Positions 45,990 to 58,330 are shown, numbered from the stretch's first letter. The stretch is 64,000 nucleotides of DNA from Datisca glomerata (GCA_003255025.1 QANY01003844.1:62001-126000); one strand, 5' to 3'. Notes: generated from the letters alone by a model not told the origin. Numbers and translations are program-made.

Positions 45990-46880
45990 TTGCCTACAAG
46001 AACTCACAATCTTACTTTAGACATGGCTATAAATTACTCATAGATTTGGCAAAGGCAGGGTGAAACAGAGTACATATGACACTTTTCTCATGAAGGCCTT
46101 TAATTCATTTACTGAAAATGGAGGTGACATATCTCTGATGGATTTTACCTTCGATTGATCAATATTTATTCCCTGATTGTGTATACAGAAGCCTAAAAAA
46201 TTTCCCCTAGACACACCAAAAGCACATTCATCAGGTTCATCTTCAACTTATAAAACCTGCTCTCTCGAAAACACGTATCAGATTCCTTAAATGTTGTTCT
46301 ACTTTCTTAGACTTTACCACCAGATCATCTACTTATCTTCAACATATTCGTGAATCATGTCATGAAAAATGGTCGTCATTTCCCGTTGAGATGTAGCTCT
46401 GACATTCTTCAATCTAAATGGCATCACAACATAATAAAAGTTCTCACACGGGTTCAGAAGGCCGTTTCTCAGCATCTCTCATTGCCATATTGACCTGATT
46501 GTATCTACTAAATCTATCCATGAATGAAAACATCACATTTTTTATCGTGGCATCTACCAGAGCATCCACATTGGGCAAAGAAAAATAATCATTAGGTCAT
46601 ACTTTGTTCAAATCCCTAAAATCAACACGTAAGCGAATTTGACCGTTCTTCTTCTTCACAAGCACAATGTTCACTAACCATGTAAGGTGTTTAATCATTT
46701 TGATAAATCTGACATCAATGAGTTTCTATATTTCCACCTTAATTTAAAGTTCATTGTCAAGATAAAAATTTTGGGTGGTTGCTTGATTAGCATGTGACTC
46801 TTAGAAACCCCTCAATCTATGTGTTACCAAAGCTGGATCACACCCTGGCATATCAGCATAAGACCATGTGAATACATCTT
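45990..46880 (-). pseudogene. Ty3/gypsy reverse transcriptase remnant (element D)
   Basis: Minus-strand order: YADMPGCDPALVTHRLRGF (46870-46800), WLVNIVLVKKKNGQIRLRVD then FRDLNK (46695-46610), DYFSLPNVDALVDATIKNVM then FSFMDRFSRYNQV (46595-46490), and near 46330 VDDLVVKSKKVEQHL, with a stop in place of the active-site Tyr. The wording matches the Tat/Ogre branch of gypsy RTs. Non-functional. Confidence 0.88.
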
Positions 46881-47159
46881 CAAATTCTCTTAGCAACCTC
46901 ATAATGCTTCCCTTTGTTCATTCTTTAAACTTTAAGCCAAAAAGATTGGCTTGTTGATGGTTCCATCTCCAAGGTGGAGTTATTCTAACTCCTATGTGAC
47001 GGCAAAGGATTCTTGGCTGACATTTACTCTAGAAATTCATAGTTCATTACATATATATCGTTCAACAGGCCACATTATCTTGTGAATCCTTCCTCTGTCA
47101 ATAATCTTCCACTTCCTTTTCATCACTAGAGGGATCAGTGCCCATAACCCTGTGCACCA

Positions 47160-47615
47160 TCATAAGCCATATGTCATCTTTCCATTTGGTAGTTTAACAT
47201 GAGTAATTAACTTCGTCCCTGCTTTTACAACTGTATTTTCTCCACTATATTTCCAAGTTGGTAAAATGATTGTTGTGATTTTTCTTGGTGCAGTTGTACC
47301 TGCTACTGACATATTATCAAACAGCATTGCTTCATCCAGATGTGCTTCTGTTTCAACAAATGGTGCTTTGCTAGCTGTTGTAGTGATAACTCTTCCTTTC
47401 CACCATGCTTTCAAACATTGGTGTAATGTTGACGGAACACATTCGTTATCATGAGTCCATGGTTGACTCAGGAGTATATGGTACATAATCTTAGCTTCAA
47501 TCACATGAAAATAATTTGTAGTCTCCATCGGTCCCACTTGGAGTTCTGCATTGATGTAATCTAATGTCTTTATGGATGTGAAAGAGAATGATGTTATCAT
47601 ATTTGAGTGTCGCAT
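47160..47615 (-). pseudogene. Ty3/gypsy aspartic-protease region (element D)
   Basis: A 151-codon open minus frame reading YINAELQVGPMETTNYFHVI, then YHILLSQPWTH (family LLGRPWIH), VPSTLHQCLKAWWKGRVITT and FVETEAHLDEAMLFD. The run from LQVGP to LHQCLK is the C-terminal half of the retropepsin and the linker specific to Tat-type gypsy elements. The catalytic DTG part upstream is not recognisable. Confidence 0.88.
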
Positions 47616-47989
47616 GAGTCTCTTCTAAGACATTGATTCTCGATCCATTTTCTGTCAATGCTCATCTTACTTGCACAATAGTCATGATAGTTTTAATATG
47701 TTCCCCCACTAATCTTAGCAATCACTTGTTCTTATTCTACATATTGATCATTTTGAACCAAAACAAAACTTTTTGGTGGAATAGTCATGTTATGGATAAT
47801 ATCCCCACTCTCGACAGTTACATACAAGTCTATATAACAAAAAAGAATGGTGATTATGCCCAGTTCTCTTGACATGGCGGTCCGCGTTGGTGATTGTGAT
47901 GGCATCCTCCTCATTTAGTCTAATTGTGTCCAGCGGTGGTTGTGCAATGAAACAATGCATCCACATTCTTCTTTGCTCAGAAACATCCA

Positions 47990-49495
47990 CCAATGTTTGA
48001 TTTACTTTTCACATTGCTATGTCTTCTAGTTCAAGAGCATCAAAGAAATTCTTAGAAATCTTTGTGTCTAGTAGAGATTCTATGAATTTGGTATTCCCTT
48101 TAGATGGATTTTCTTGGTTATCATCTTCTTGTATCATTGTTAGATAAAAAGGTGAAGTACCATCATATGCACTGATCATATGTACATTTGCATGTTGAGG
48201 AAAGGGTTGTTCCTCAAATATCCTCCTAAAAGTCTTGCAATCCTCCTCAAAGTCTTATAATTCTTAGTCGGGTGATGCAGATTGTGGTGAAAATGACAAT
48301 AATCAGGGATTCACCCCTCCTCTATTGTAGGGAGTGTATCCACCCAAGAACGCTTAATTTCTTAAACTTTAACTCAAGCATCTAGCGAGGCTTCAACTTT
48401 ATGAATCAAAAAAAGGAAAAGGTTGTGGCATATCTCTATCGTTTATATTCCTCTTACGTCCATATGACTGCCCCATGGCTAATTGTGATGATAATGTGAT
48501 GTAGGTTTCCATGTATGGTCTCCATGCTCATTCCGCTCAGTTTTCTTTTGTTGAACTACATAAGTGCTCATACGTTGTTGAAGGCGTGTGAAAGAATTAA
48601 TATTTAGATTCTCCAAGTGCACCCCGTATTCGTTGACCATACCATTGATGCATATATTTACCAATCCCCATTATTTGTAATCACCCATGCATTCCGTCGC
48701 TTTGTCTTTGAATCATTGTATGTAAGTTCTCAACTCTCATTGTGACCTTGTGATTCTCTTTCAAGGTCCAGGATGCTCACGCTTTCTCTTGACTCAAAGA
48801 ACTTGGTGTAAAAGATGGAAGTCATTTATGCCCATGTCAAAATAGATCCTGGTGCTAAGTTGCCATACCATGTATAAGCTCATTAAAAAGTGAATTTAGA
48901 AAACTCCCTCAGGCGCATAGAATTATTATAACTATATGGCTCTAGATCATCTATGAAGCGAGTTATATGCTCTTTTGCACAACCAGTCTTCCCATTATAA
49001 TTTTAAAATTTGGAAGGCACATATTGAGCGAGTATGGTTGGGTTGCGAGTTCTACTAGATATGGTGGACTAAATAAAGTCTATGATTGAGTCACTCATGA
49101 ACTCTCATCCTCTCTACCTGAAGCATATTTTACAAATACAATTGAGTGATATATTGTGAAGTATCATGCGTCCCTTGCACTGGTGGTATTTGCATCATGA
49201 CAGTGGATGTGATGATGATAGGTGAAGGGTTAGACAGATTGCCTATATTTTCATTGCCAGTGGTTGTAATAGGTCTCAAGACCATTTATTGTGATAGGTG
49301 CAAGGGGAGCATGCATGGTATGAGTTGAGACTTGTGGTTGCTCCATACTTATTTGCGACTGACCATTTTTCATTGGGTACAACGGTGGAGGTGTAGGTGA
49401 ATCTATGTGGAAAGGTCTTGGAGTAATATTGTAAGGGTACTCAACATTGCTCAAATCTCATTATTGGAAGAATAGAGAATCATGTTGGAAATTTG
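47990..49495 (-). pseudogene. Ty3/gypsy gag remnant (element D)
   Basis: The minus strand shows FQNYNGKTGCAKEHITRFID then DLEPYSYNNSMRLREFSK (49015-48900), a shifted YTWYGNLAPGSILTWA (48880-48835) and TKFFESRESVSILDLE (48815-48770), the capsid signature of plant Ty3/gypsy gag. N-terminally there is a Pro/His-rich stretch (49440-49330). Many stops. Confidence 0.85.
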
Positions 49496-50632
49496 CAACT
49501 CCCTAATAGTCGCAATGTGATCCATTCCTGGTGTAATAACAACTGTGACATTTGGAGTAGGCTGCTCTCGTGAGGTGGTTTCGTCCTTCTCATGAACTAT
49601 CAGGTCTGTCAGTAAGTTAATGTCACCATCAATTCGAGAGCACATCATGGTAGATCATCCACGCCCAACTATAGTTGTAGTTGCAGCTGACGATCGACTC
49701 CCCAATGTAGTCACCAAATGTTCAGCAGCTAAGGGAGTGTGACTATGATGTCATGTAGGTACAGTTGCTGGTGTAATCTAGTCACAATACATGACAAATA
49801 TAGCATGGAAACATGGATGTTAGGATCTGAAGAGTGAAAGACGAACACTTTGAGCCAGTCTATTGAAGGTGACAAAATGCTCTTGGGAGGATGAACTCAG
49901 AGAGAATTCTCCAAGTCTACTAAGTGGGGAAAATACAAACTGAATATCAAGTCCTCAACAATGAGGGGGAAGGCCTGAATTTATAGAGAAGCTTCCATGC
50001 AGGAAGATTCTCGTGTGCATTACCTTTCATATTGCACCATGTGTTACATGCAGCGACCGCGAATTAGGGATGGAAGAACACGGTGAGTGCGCCACATCGA
50101 TGCAATATGAAGTAATCATCCAAGACCCCTCTCATGGGGTGTCCTAATAACTAAGTTCATTCCCCCCAAGGGGAAGACGACACCTCCACGACCCTCAAAG
50201 TGGCAATATTGGTGAAGAGTTGTCATTTCCAATATAGCGTAACCTCATCATAATCCTACTAGGCTGTAACCCCCAGAAATATTCTCAGGAAAGGGACCCG
50301 ATTAAGTTTTTGTCACTTGAGTTAGTAGTTATAATGATATAAACAAATACATAGAAAGAATAAATATATATTTTATGTTGATCGGTCACTGACGTGGATC
50401 GAGCAATCACGTTGAAAAATTTAACCTAACACTTGGTAATAGTTCGTATGAGCGACATGTGTCAAATCGTAATGGTCAACTATCATATACATAGACCTCA
50501 AATAAAAGATTCACTCGTGGATGTCATAACTCAAGATAATTAAATCTTATTATATTAAGTACCATGCTCTGATACTGATTATAGAATCGATATGGAAACC
50601 CACGGGGTGAATTGGGCAACCCATGGGGTTAC
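49496..50632 (-). repeat. tandem unit 1: LTR plus leader of element D
   Basis: LTR copy R2 (49719 to about 50620) followed in element direction by PBS and leader/gag start (49718-49496; frame with SRIDGDINLLTDLIV, then PTPNVTVVITPGMDHIATIR). It is repeated as a whole at 50633-51740. Confidence 0.85.
49699..49718 (-). promoter_or_regulatory. primer-binding site, element D, inner copy
   Basis: The minus strand reads TTTGGTGACTACATTGGGGA directly after the LTR end (GCTGAACA). This resembles the TTGGCGACTCC..TGGGGA type PBS of Tat/Ogre elements and not the initiator-Met type. Confidence 0.65.
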
Positions 50633-51740
50633 AACTCCCTGATACTCGCAATTTGATCCATTCCTGGTGTAATAGCAGTTGTTACATTGGTCGTAGGTTG
50701 CTCCCGTAAGGTGGTTTCATCCATCTCATGAATTGTAAAGTCTGTCAGTAAGTTAATGTCACCATCAATTTGAGAGCAGGTCATGGTAGATTGTCCACGC
50801 CCAACCATAGTTCTAGTTGCAACTAGAGATTGACTCCCCAATGTAGTTGCCAAATGTTCAGCAGCTAAGGGCGTGTGACTATGACATCACGTGGGTGCAG
50901 TTGCAAGTGTGATCTAGTTTCAATAAATGACAAACGTGGCTTGGAAACGTGGATTTTAGGATCTGAAGAATGAAAGATGAGCACTTTAAGCTAGTCTATA
51001 GAAGGTAACAAAATTTTGTTGGGAGGAGGAACTCCGAGAGAATTCTCTAAGTCTAGTAAGTAGGGAATACCAAATGAATCGCAAGTCCTCAACAATGAGG
51101 GGGAAGGCCTCATTTATAGAGAGGCTTCCATGCGGGAAGATTCTCATGTACATTACCTTTCATATTGCACCATGTGTTACATGCAGCGACCGCGAATCGG
51201 GGAAGGAAGAACACGTAGGGCGCACCACATCGACACGATAGGAAGTAATTATCCACGATCCCTCTCGTGGGGTGTCCTAACAACTAAGTCCATTCATACA
51301 ATGGGAAGACGATACCTCCACAGCCCTCAAAGCGGCCATATTGGTGAAGAAATGTCATTTCCAATATAGCTTAACTTCGTCTCAATCTTATCAGACTACA
51401 ACGCTCATGAATATTCTCAGGAAATGGACCCGCTTAAATCTTTGTCACTTGACCTAGTGCTTACAAGGATATAAGCAAATACATAGAATGAATAAATAAT
51501 ACAAGATATATTTTATGTTTATCCATCACTAACGTGGAACGAGCAATCACGTTGAAAAGTCAAAGCTAACACTTGGCAGCAGTTCAAATGAGCGACGTGT
51601 GTCAAGTCATAACGGTCAACTATCAACAGACCTTCAATAAAAGAGTCACTTGTAGTGTCATAATTCAAGATAGTTAAATTATCATGCTTTGATATTGATT
51701 ATAGAATCGATATGGAAACCCACAGGGTGAATTGGGTGAT
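50633..51740 (-). repeat. tandem unit 2: LTR plus leader of element D
   Basis: LTR copy R3 (50855 to about 51740) with its own PBS (50835-50854; TTTGGCAACTACATTGGGGA on the minus strand) and leader (50854-50633; SQIDGDINLLTDFTI, then TTNVTTAITPGMDQIASIRE). Leader copies keep the same frame and many synonymous differences. The outer LTR end is unclear. Copies share TATAGAATCGATATGGAAAC and GGTGAATTGGG, after which R3 runs into unique sequence. Confidence 0.8.
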
Positions 51741-52120
51741 ATCCTGCAGTAAAAAATTAGCAACAAAAAACAACTAAGAAAAGAAGTAATAAAAATGACG
51801 AATTAAGACAAACACTCAAACAAGGACATTAAACAACAATACAAAAATAATATGGAAAGAAATTGAAAGTGCGTGAATAGCAAGAAAATATATGTATCTT
51901 TCGGCTCAAATGAGTATTCTAAAGAGATTACAGTTAAGTTATGCTATTACTATAGTATAGAAAATGAGTGTTCTTGAATTTATGTTTTTTCCTCTTTTTA
52001 AGAACTAGGAAAACATTCATTCTTCACTTAATATTTCAAAATACTTCAATCGGTACATGTAAGAAATAGGCCTATTCAGCAAAGGTCCATTCATTTGCCA
52101 AAGCCATAAAGGAGTAAAAA
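51741..52120. other. no gene recognised
   Basis: AT-rich sequence. It may include the outer end of the element D LTR (an AAATTGAAAGTGCGTGAATA-like stretch). No motif. Confidence 0.4.
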
Positions 52121-53342
52121 GGGAAAAGTATACCTAAAAGATATGAACACCCCATATAATTTCAGAAAAGACATACACATCCATTGGCATTTTAGTTTGT
52201 AGACAAAATAATCAAAAATGTTAATTTTATTTTTAACGGCATAAAATATCAAGAATACCCTTAATCAACATTTTACTAACAGGTTATATCAAACCAAATT
52301 TTTGGGTTATATCAAATTTTCTGGTTAAATGATATAATCTGAAGAAGTGTACAGTAAACGAAGAAGTATCTCAGAAGAAGAAGATATGGGCCACGACGAA
52401 GAAGGAGGAGGAGGAGCCGCGAAGATAAAATCACCGGGAAGCATCACAGAACCACCGTGAAGTACCACCGCACCACGCAAAGCACCACCGCGCCATAATT
52501 TTATCAGGAAAAAGAAAAGTAATGTTGTTTGCTGACAATTAGCACGCCTCACTCTCACAAGTAATTGTGATTTTTCGTCCCTGGTGACATTTAAAGAAAT
52601 TAGGAACTAGGAAATTTACTAAAACAATTTTCCCTTCATCAGATTAAAAAATTACTTGAGAGTTCAATTCTCTTAACAATAACAGAGAACCAAATTTCAG
52701 CATAAAAAAATTAACAAAGATAGTTGTATAACTTTGAAAAACAGAGAGAACCAAATTACCCAAATTTCCAATTCGTTCGAGTGTTTTCCAATGGTGATTT
52801 CTAACAATAAAGCTATATAACTTCGAAAAAAGATGTATAAATTCGAGAGAGTCACAAGAAGAACAAAATTCCCACAATTTACAATCCTGAGGTAAAACAA
52901 GAAAATTTGAGTTCTTCTCCCCCTTCAATGGCAGAAGAAACAATGAACAACTCAGCAAAAAGTAGAAGAAACTAGTTTTCAGATCTAGTTTTTGGGAAAG
53001 AAGGAACAAAACCTCAGCATCTTCCCCTCTCTTTCCTTGCTTTCAACTCTCTTCCCTTGATTTCAATATGAGAGATTGAACTTTTTGGGCAATTTGGAGT
53101 TTTAGGGTTTGAGGGAAGATTGGGAATTCATGGGTTTGAAAGTGAGATTGGCCGAAGGATCGGGTTTGAAGGGAAACTCAGGTCTTTTGTCGAGTCGGGT
53201 ATGGGTCTCGGGTAAGGGTCAAAATTTAAGGTTATTTGATTTAATTTTAAAATTAACTTATTTATAATATATTAGACTTATTTATCTTTTCTGAAACCAC
53301 ATGGGATGTCCGTGTCTTACGAGGTGTCCGTGTACTTTTCCC
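52121..53342. mobile_element. MULE-like TIR element, non-autonomous
   Basis: The left end GGGAAAAGTATAC and the complement of the right end GGGAAAAGTACAC open ~60-bp imperfect inverted repeats that also share ACAYCCCATRTRRTTTCAGA then AAAGA (left about 52147-52172; right about 53283-53310). The 1,222-bp element has a GGA/GAA-rich patch near 52380-52420 and leader-like sequence (GTTTTAGGGTTTGAGGG, 53099-53115). A clean 9-bp target duplication is not visible. No transposase. Confidence 0.65.
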
Positions 53343-54151
53343 AAAATTAAATTACAGAAATTCAAAATGCTGAAATTAAATAACAAGAAATAGAAAAGAA
53401 GAAGGTGAAGAAGATAAGCGTGTAATATTTTTACGTAATTCGGAAAAACCCTCTTTGCATTAAAGTTACAAAGCCTCCCTTACAACCCCAATTGGCTTAC
53501 GGGTTTCAATTAAGCTTTAAAACATTTTGTGTTTCGAGATTTAGTAACTTCTTAAAATAGGTCTCTCAAAGAGTAGACTTCTAATCTAAGCTCACACAAA
53601 AACTTATCTTGCTCCCTTAAGAAATTTACAAGTATAAAGCTTAAAATATTAAGAGAGATTTTGGAGGATCTTGGAAAGAATTTTTGGAGCAATCTCTTAG
53701 CTATTAATGGTATTGAAGGAAGAAAAATGAAGTGTATATATAGAAATTAGAGGAAAGCTTGCGAAACCCATTAGGGTTTTAGGAGGACAAAATTTAAATA
53801 ATTTTGAATTGGGACAAGAAAATGGTCACCATCTATAACTAGAAGGACCAAATTTCAATACCAAATTGGTGAAGAATACACTTTCGAAAATAACACAATT
53901 TGGAGGAAACATAATTTGGCATGAAAGAAAAGGCACCTCCCATGATATATGGAGACGAAACTCCATCCAATAAAAGGAAGAGGGGCTTGACCAGTTTTAG
54001 ATTGAGAGGTTGAATAGTTTCTGGGTTATTTTGATGAAGAAGATTGGTTAATCACAAATCAATTTGGTACTTTCAAGGTGGGTCCCCTCTATGTGTTACT
54101 AGATGCAATTTTCGTTCCTACACATATTTTTGTGATCCCTTTTTATTTGGT
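53343..54151. other. no gene recognised
   Basis: AT-rich spacer. 53340-53560 reads like an LTR or leader tail (AAAACCCTCTTTGCATTAAA) but no partner was found. Confidence 0.45.
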
Positions 54152-54156
54152 TATAG

Positions 54157-55799
54157 TGTTAGGCTTGTGCTTATAGTGTTAGGCTTGTGCTCTAGAAAGC
54201 ATTAGAATTCTAATGTATTTAGTAAGACAATTAGTTTTGATTTATAATAAATAGTTTATTCTCATATTATGTGTGTTATGTTCTTGTAAAAAGTCCACAA
54301 ATATAATAACACTTGGTTTATGAGTCCTATGAAGTTTAGCTCATGAGAACATTGTATTTAACTAAAAATTCTTTATGACTTGAAATGTTTGTTATTTAGA
54401 GTCTAGTGAAGCAGGGAGCTTTACTAAGATAGACTGTAGTACATTAACTACTTAGAGTGATTTACTTTAATCACTAGATAGAGTACCTGGTTAATATGCT
54501 AGTACATTTAGAATGCATTAAATGGACTAATGAGTTTGATTTTCAACAATGTATTATCTTTATCATAACTCATTGTTATTATATGATGAATGCTCTTAAT
54601 CTTGCTTAAAGAGTTATGAATTAATATTTAATGGTTCAGTTGTTTTAATCTACTATGGTTTAGATTCTATGAATCAATATATCTATATATTGGATGACCA
54701 GATTTTTAGATAGTGAGGATGCATATATTCTCAATAGCATAGTTCATAGACACTTTTAAGTGACATAGTACCCATTAACAGAATATGTTTATGTGACCAT
54801 AGTAAACTAAACATTTAGTAACTCTAATGATTTAGTTAGAGATTTGACAATTTTACTTGAGGCATCGAATATGGAAATTATCATGACTTATGAGTACAAC
54901 AAGATTTGGAACTTAAAGAGTAATGGGTGTATATATTAGTTAGATGCTTTTATCTAATTATACATGTACTATATTATGAAGTGACAACATATAATGAATA
55001 ATAAGTCGAGGATAATTACATCGAGTAATATAAAATATGAATGGAGTTTAATTACAATTTTATAATGAAATAATTGTAATTGACATATAGTAAATCCGAT
55101 CATCGATTTGATCAGTAGAGTTTATTAATTATTTATCCTTATGATTCCCGAGCTAGTCTATATTGTCATAGCGGTAATATATAGATACGACTTGGATATC
55201 TAGTAGTCAACCAAGTCGGTCCTAATTTTAGTGATAAAAATTATTAATTAAAATTAATTAGTTTTAAATAAGAAATAACTTTCAATTAGTCCTGACTATT
55301 GGATTAATAGTTAGTTCTAGCCATTGGATTTCACTCTAAATAGGAGGCTTCTCTCAGAGATGCAAGTAAAGTATATTGTCATCATTAGTGAAAAAAGAAA
55401 AAACACTAGGGAAACTAATCTTCTCCATAGCCAAAAATTGAGAGGAGGAAAGTTTTGATATTTCTTTCAAGTGCCCACACACGGTAATCGGTTGACAAAT
55501 CGAGGAATAACGAGGAAGATAGTGAGGTATCGGTACACGATTCACAACAGTTTATAGCAACAGCAAGTGGAGGCATGCACGGTAGCATGGGCGACGATTC
55601 TTTTCATGGTATCAACGGTGTTCGTGAGTAGATTGAGGATAGTTCACACATAGATCGAGAAATTAGACCGTGAAGAAAAAACTTTGATTTTTAGGGTTCA
55701 CGCATCAATGGAATAATTTCTCTATTCATTCTAGCATAGGTTAAATTGTTTAATAATTAGGTTCTAAGATCGGGACAATTTTCGCCTGCACCAATCTCA
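54157..55799 (+). repeat. 5' LTR of copia E
   Basis: TGTTAGGCTTGTG...CCAATCTCA. About 330 bp (54255-54585) have no counterpart in the 3' LTR, so one copy has an insertion or the other a deletion. Confidence 0.85.
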
Positions 55800-55804
55800 T
55801 TAAT

Positions 55805-55816
55805 TGGTATCAGATC
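55805..55816 (+). promoter_or_regulatory. primer-binding site of copia E
   Basis: TGGTATCAGATC, five bases after the LTR end. Ten of the first ten bases match the initiator-Met tRNA complement. Confidence 0.85.
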
Positions 55817-57530
55817 CCCGTTCTAGATCTATTTATTTTATGCCTATTTTTAGAACAAATACCAATAGATTATTGTATTCATAGAACCCTAACTCAATTT
55901 TGCATCACTGTTTGATTTGATCTCCCTTGCATAACCGTTTAGATCTCACATGTATTATTCTATTGGTTATGTAATTAGAGGAAAAATTTATGAAGAGATT
56001 GCTTTTCCCTATAGATTTGTATTTAATTTTTCATAGATTCTTGTAAGCGTACTTTGAGAAAGTTAAGATTTTTATAATGTAATTATCTGAACTGGGTTGG
56101 AGATCGATGCAAAAAGGGAATCAAATAATAGATGGAAACTCGCGATGGTGCAGTAGGTGGCTACACAGTGATAGCTTCGGTATATTGACCGTAACTCTAT
56201 GATGTGATATTAGATTGAGTCACTTCAAAAGCCTGTAGAAAGATAATTCATAGAGCGACTATTTCCTATAATGAATAAGACCAAATTTGAAAGCTTTCCT
56301 GGTCATATTTGAGGCTGAATTTGACATGCTGGTGAGTGACGTGAATTTTCCAGTTTTTGTGATTCAGTACATTCGAATGGAATGAACCTCGTGACTTGAT
56401 GGCGGTTAGTTGTGATCGACGGTGAGGTTGATGGTGGCAATCAGCAGTAGAAGGTTGCAGTGCCCATTGATCATATCTCAGTCTATCTTCAACATCAATA
56501 TTTTAAATTTTGATTAAGATTGGATTAGAGTTGTGCAAGGCTAGGGTTTATGTTAGATATTTATCTTTTATATCTTATGGTTTTGTTTATTGTGTTTTAT
56601 GCCCAACATGCTTAGATAATTTGATTTTATGTACATCATATTTAGATATCATGTGCCTTTGAGTTTCTAAAAGTAAAAGCATTTGTAATGAAGATAAAAC
56701 TAAGCATAATCGATGAGGGACACAAAATGGCTAAACCCTAAAAGCATTTTATTAGGTTTATTTAATGCAAGTTTTTAGTTTATAATCTTGCTAGATACTT
56801 AATTTTCCATTAATTAAATTGTGAGATTATTATAATTTAGATAAAATTGTATTAACCTAAATAATATACTAATTGAACATGTTTGTCTAACAGGAGTAGG
56901 TTGATAAAGATTAGATTGATTAATTACCTAATGTCACTTAGTAACTCGCATGATTTAGAAAATGAAGTGGGAGCAAGTTTCATAACTTAAACTCATGGTC
57001 TCCATTATTGGATCATAGTAAGGTATTAGGGTAGCTCGTCTTTAATCTTAGAAGCTCCCTAAAAAGGAATCTGAAGGATCAGATCTTACAAGTATGATAT
57101 TCGTAATGATAAACTTGATAAGTGAATAAGTGGGAACGACCTGCCTAAGTAGAAGTTGTCCACTTGTCACAAGTCTGAGGGTGAAATAATGGTATACACT
57201 TGACTCATTTTATTAGTATCTTGCTTAAGCGGTTCTTATTACTTATTTCAAGAGACTGAAGCTTAAGGTTAGTTAATTACTAGGCATTAATATTAAATTA
57301 GTAGGATTACTAGGTATTAATATTAAATTAGTGATTAACTAGATTTTCTAATTCTATACAGCTTTTAGATGTGCATTCTGCCTAAGCATGTGTATGTTTA
57401 TGAGAGTTTAGATATTGTTACGTACATTGCATGTTAATCTTTTGAGATTTTATTTTCATGTTATGATGTATGCTTAAATTAAAATGTGCGTTTAACAATT
57501 TAATTTTTTATTATTTTTCAGTATTTTAAA
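55817..57530 (+). other. copia E leader, no gene recognised
   Basis: About 1.7 kb between PBS and gag without a coding motif. It contains a 26-base near-duplication (ACTAGGCATTAATATTAAAT at about 57281 and 57308). Its length suggests an untranslated leader or a lost reading frame. Confidence 0.5.
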
Positions 57531-58330
57531 ATGTCATCCAAGAGCCTACTTGCATCAATACAAAAAGAAAATAAACATGATGGCACAAACTATGTTAATT
57601 AGAAGCGTAACCTAAACAACATCTTATTTGTTGAGAGAACTAAGTACGTTCTTTTAGAGCCTTGTCCTCCAACTCCCAAAGAAAAGTCCTCTAAGGAGGA
57701 GTTTGAAACATATTCCATATGGAATAGGAAAAATGAGTTCACCCATTGATATATATTGGCATCTATGATCGATGTGTTATAGCAGCAACATCAGTCCATG
57801 TCCAAAGCTAAGGATATTATGCTTAAACTCTAGGAGATGTACGGAAACCATGGGTAATTAGCTAAACTGGAAGCCATGAAAGCTCTTATAAATGCTAATA
57901 TAAAGCCAGGAACTCCTGTTAGGGATCATTTACTGAAAGTGATCGATTATCTTAACAAGATGAAGATCTTAGAGGCATAAATTGATAGAGGGCACAGATG
58001 GATATTGTGTTGACTTCCCTGTTGGACTCATTTAACTAGTTCAAGGTTAATTATGTCATGAATAAGCATGAATGAACTTTGAACGAGTTGTAAGACAACT
58101 CTAGATGGTAAGAATATACTAAAGGATCCACCTAGTGTGAATATGACGCAAGCTTCTACTTCTCTTAGGCCTAAGTCTAAGCCCAAGAAAATAAAGAAGA
58201 ACAAGGTTCCTAAGCAAGGGAAATTCAGGAAAATTGGAAAGAGCGAGGTAAGAGCAAGTGTTTCCATTGCAGTAAGACTAGTCACTGGAAAGCAAACTGT
58301 GAGGCTTTCCTAGAAAGAACAGAGGCACGC
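57531..58330 (+). pseudogene. copia E gag
   Basis: MSSKSLLASIQKENKHDGTN, then YVN, a stop, and KRNLNNILFVERTKYVL. LEPCPPTPKE and EAMKALINANIKPGTPVRDH then LLKVIDYLNKM follow. The zinc knuckle reads CFHCSKTSHWKANC in broken frame (58258-58300). At least five stops; TAG and TGA sit where this gag family has Trp or Gln. Confidence 0.9.

Larger units (their letters stand above)
23729..51740 (-). mobile_element. composite: proposed giant Tat/Ogre-type Ty3/gypsy element D
   Basis: Three copies of one LTR-like sequence lie in the same orientation at 23729, 49719 and 50855. Between them on the minus strand are gag, protease, RT, RNase H and integrase remnants in gypsy order, then a ~111-bp tandem array, an antisense plant-mobile-domain locus, palindromic GGCGCC repeats and the third LTR copy. 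Removing copia C (6.75 kb), the CACTA element (4.68 kb) and the mitochondrial piece (~1.1 kb) leaves about 15-16 kb, within the size range of Tat/Ogre elements. The protease spelling and the PBS type (TTGGTGACTACATTGGGGA) support the lineage. That all parts belong to one insertion is inference: the outer target duplication could not be found. Confidence 0.5.

Noticed and set aside
50560..50580. GCTCTGATACTG as a minus-strand initiator-Met primer-binding site
   Set aside because: It matches 10 of 12 bases, but the matching position in the sister copy (51690-51702) is more diverged, it lies within the gypsy LTR copies, and no copia LTR or gag adjoins it. It may be a relic of an older insertion.
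52325..53009. Minus-strand frames of 77 and 121 codons
   Set aside because: Low-complexity Phe/Leu/Ser-rich readings inside a non-autonomous TIR element; no domain or homologous motif.
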